DNA of 64,000 nucleotides, taken from assembly GCA_034336665.1 (NCBI GenBank), contig CM067569.1, forward strand, positions 20,157,820 to 20,221,819. Direction: 5' to 3'. The notes under the pieces were generated by a model, which saw only the letters and a program-made list of their open reading frames with translations, was not told the origin of the DNA and did no database searches. Of this stretch, positions 63,139-64,000 are shown one piece after another. Positions within the stretch are counted from its first letter, which is position 1. Every line of letters starts with the position of its first letter. The position numbers and the translations under genes are program-made. The stretch is from Luscinia megarhynchos (lineage: Eukaryota; Chordata; Aves; Passeriformes; Turdidae).

Positions 63139-64000
63139 AATGCCAAAACGAGAAATTACTGCAAGATTTGCAACTAAATTATCTGCTTGGCATCATACTT
63201 CTGATGGCAAGACAGTAGCATGATACCTTACACAAGAGAAAGAGTTCAGAGCTCAGGACAGTTATAAACAGAGCTGAAGGTGCTTCAGTCCTTTTAATGC
63301 CCAGAGCTTGCTGCAAACTACATTTAGGATTTCCTCTTCTGTCCCCTAAAGGCATAGGTAAGCTGAGCCAAACCACTGAGTATTCCTGATTTTTATCTGA
63401 ACTGTAAACCCTTTGGAGCTATATATTCTTTTGTGTTTCTATACATCTACACAGAAATAATATTTCAGTCTGCCAGAAATCCAGATCCCAGACTCAAGAA
63501 AGCTACTGAAGCTTTAAGGTGCCATGACCCACATTCTCCTTGTAAAGTCAGTTTCTTGCCAACTCCCTCTGGACTCATAAATATAGTTCTGTTTCCAATA
63601 ACATGATTCTATTTAATGCCTTCTGCATTTAAACCCATAATCCTTTAATAACTTTGGGAATATCTGAAGATATTAAAATAAAAAAACAAAAACCACAACC
63701 CAACCAGAAAGCAGTTGGGCATCCCTGAAGTTGATAGTTTGTATGAATAAGCCATAGGACAATAAAAGGCCAGACTGACCATAGTAATAACTCCCAATGC
63801 TGACTTGAAGAAATTAAAAGCAGGCCAGGAAGCTTAATTCTAAATGTGTTTTCAATTGATCTTTGTTCCTGACTGTGTTTAATGGTTAGCTGTTTGAGAA
63901 ACCCTCTGGGGTTCTGCTAGTTGATTTCAAACTGGGAAACAACAAGCAGTAACATAGAGAGAGAGATACTTTTACTTTTCAAGAGAGGGAATTTAAACAC
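63139..64000. other. Non-coding stretch to window end
   Basis: No feature is recognised. Another A/C-rich patch lies at about 63674-63704. The short minus ORF at 63179-63376 has no motif. Confidence 0.55.

Noticed and set aside
1..64000. CRISPR arrays, tRNA or rRNA genes, operons, integrases or other microbial systems
   Set aside because: None are visible. The AT-rich non-coding character, CR1 and MIR repeats and CpG island mark vertebrate nuclear DNA.

Overview
The window looks like bird nuclear DNA (neognath bird most likely; another sauropsid is not excluded). It is AT-rich and largely non-coding. It carries a 3'-end fragment of a CR1 LINE of the type abundant in birds, one probable and one possible ancient MIR SINE, a probable ERV-type solo LTR, a few microsatellites, and a single compact CpG island. 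Nothing prokaryotic, plasmid-like or viral in organisation is present: there are no operons and no long ORFs with recognisable domains.

Layout. Positions 1-16300 are AT-rich non-coding DNA with simple repeats, small local duplications and one 85-bp sequence present twice (10731-10816 and 12815-12899). Positions 16300-17800 hold the only convincing gene-control region. It contains a CpG island (about 16890-17450), a plus-strand TATA-like box (16820-16827), an inverted CCAAT box (17396-17400), Sp1-type GC boxes, and a strong 5' splice site on the minus strand (exon/intron boundary at 16945/16944). A CGAGC pentanucleotide array (16996-17155) lies inside the inferred first exon. The simplest reading is the promoter and non-coding first exon of a minus-strand gene whose first intron runs leftward to or past position 1. 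Divergent plus-strand initiation is possible. I cannot name the gene.

Positions 17800-64000 would then lie upstream of that gene. They contain a MIR relic followed by two adjacent hairpins (21743-21963), a possible second MIR (about 22603-22705), several microsatellites, a CR1 fragment (54352-54760), an LTR-like element (55078-55742) and an A-rich CAAA tract (63044-63138).

I found no protein-coding exon I can defend. The ORFs, almost all under 120 codons, behave like chance ORFs in AT-rich DNA. The longest ones (139-285 codons at 16769-17761) arise because the CGAGC array has no stop codon in any of the six frames. The content is therefore mainly regulatory and repeat-derived, and no novel multi-gene system is visible.
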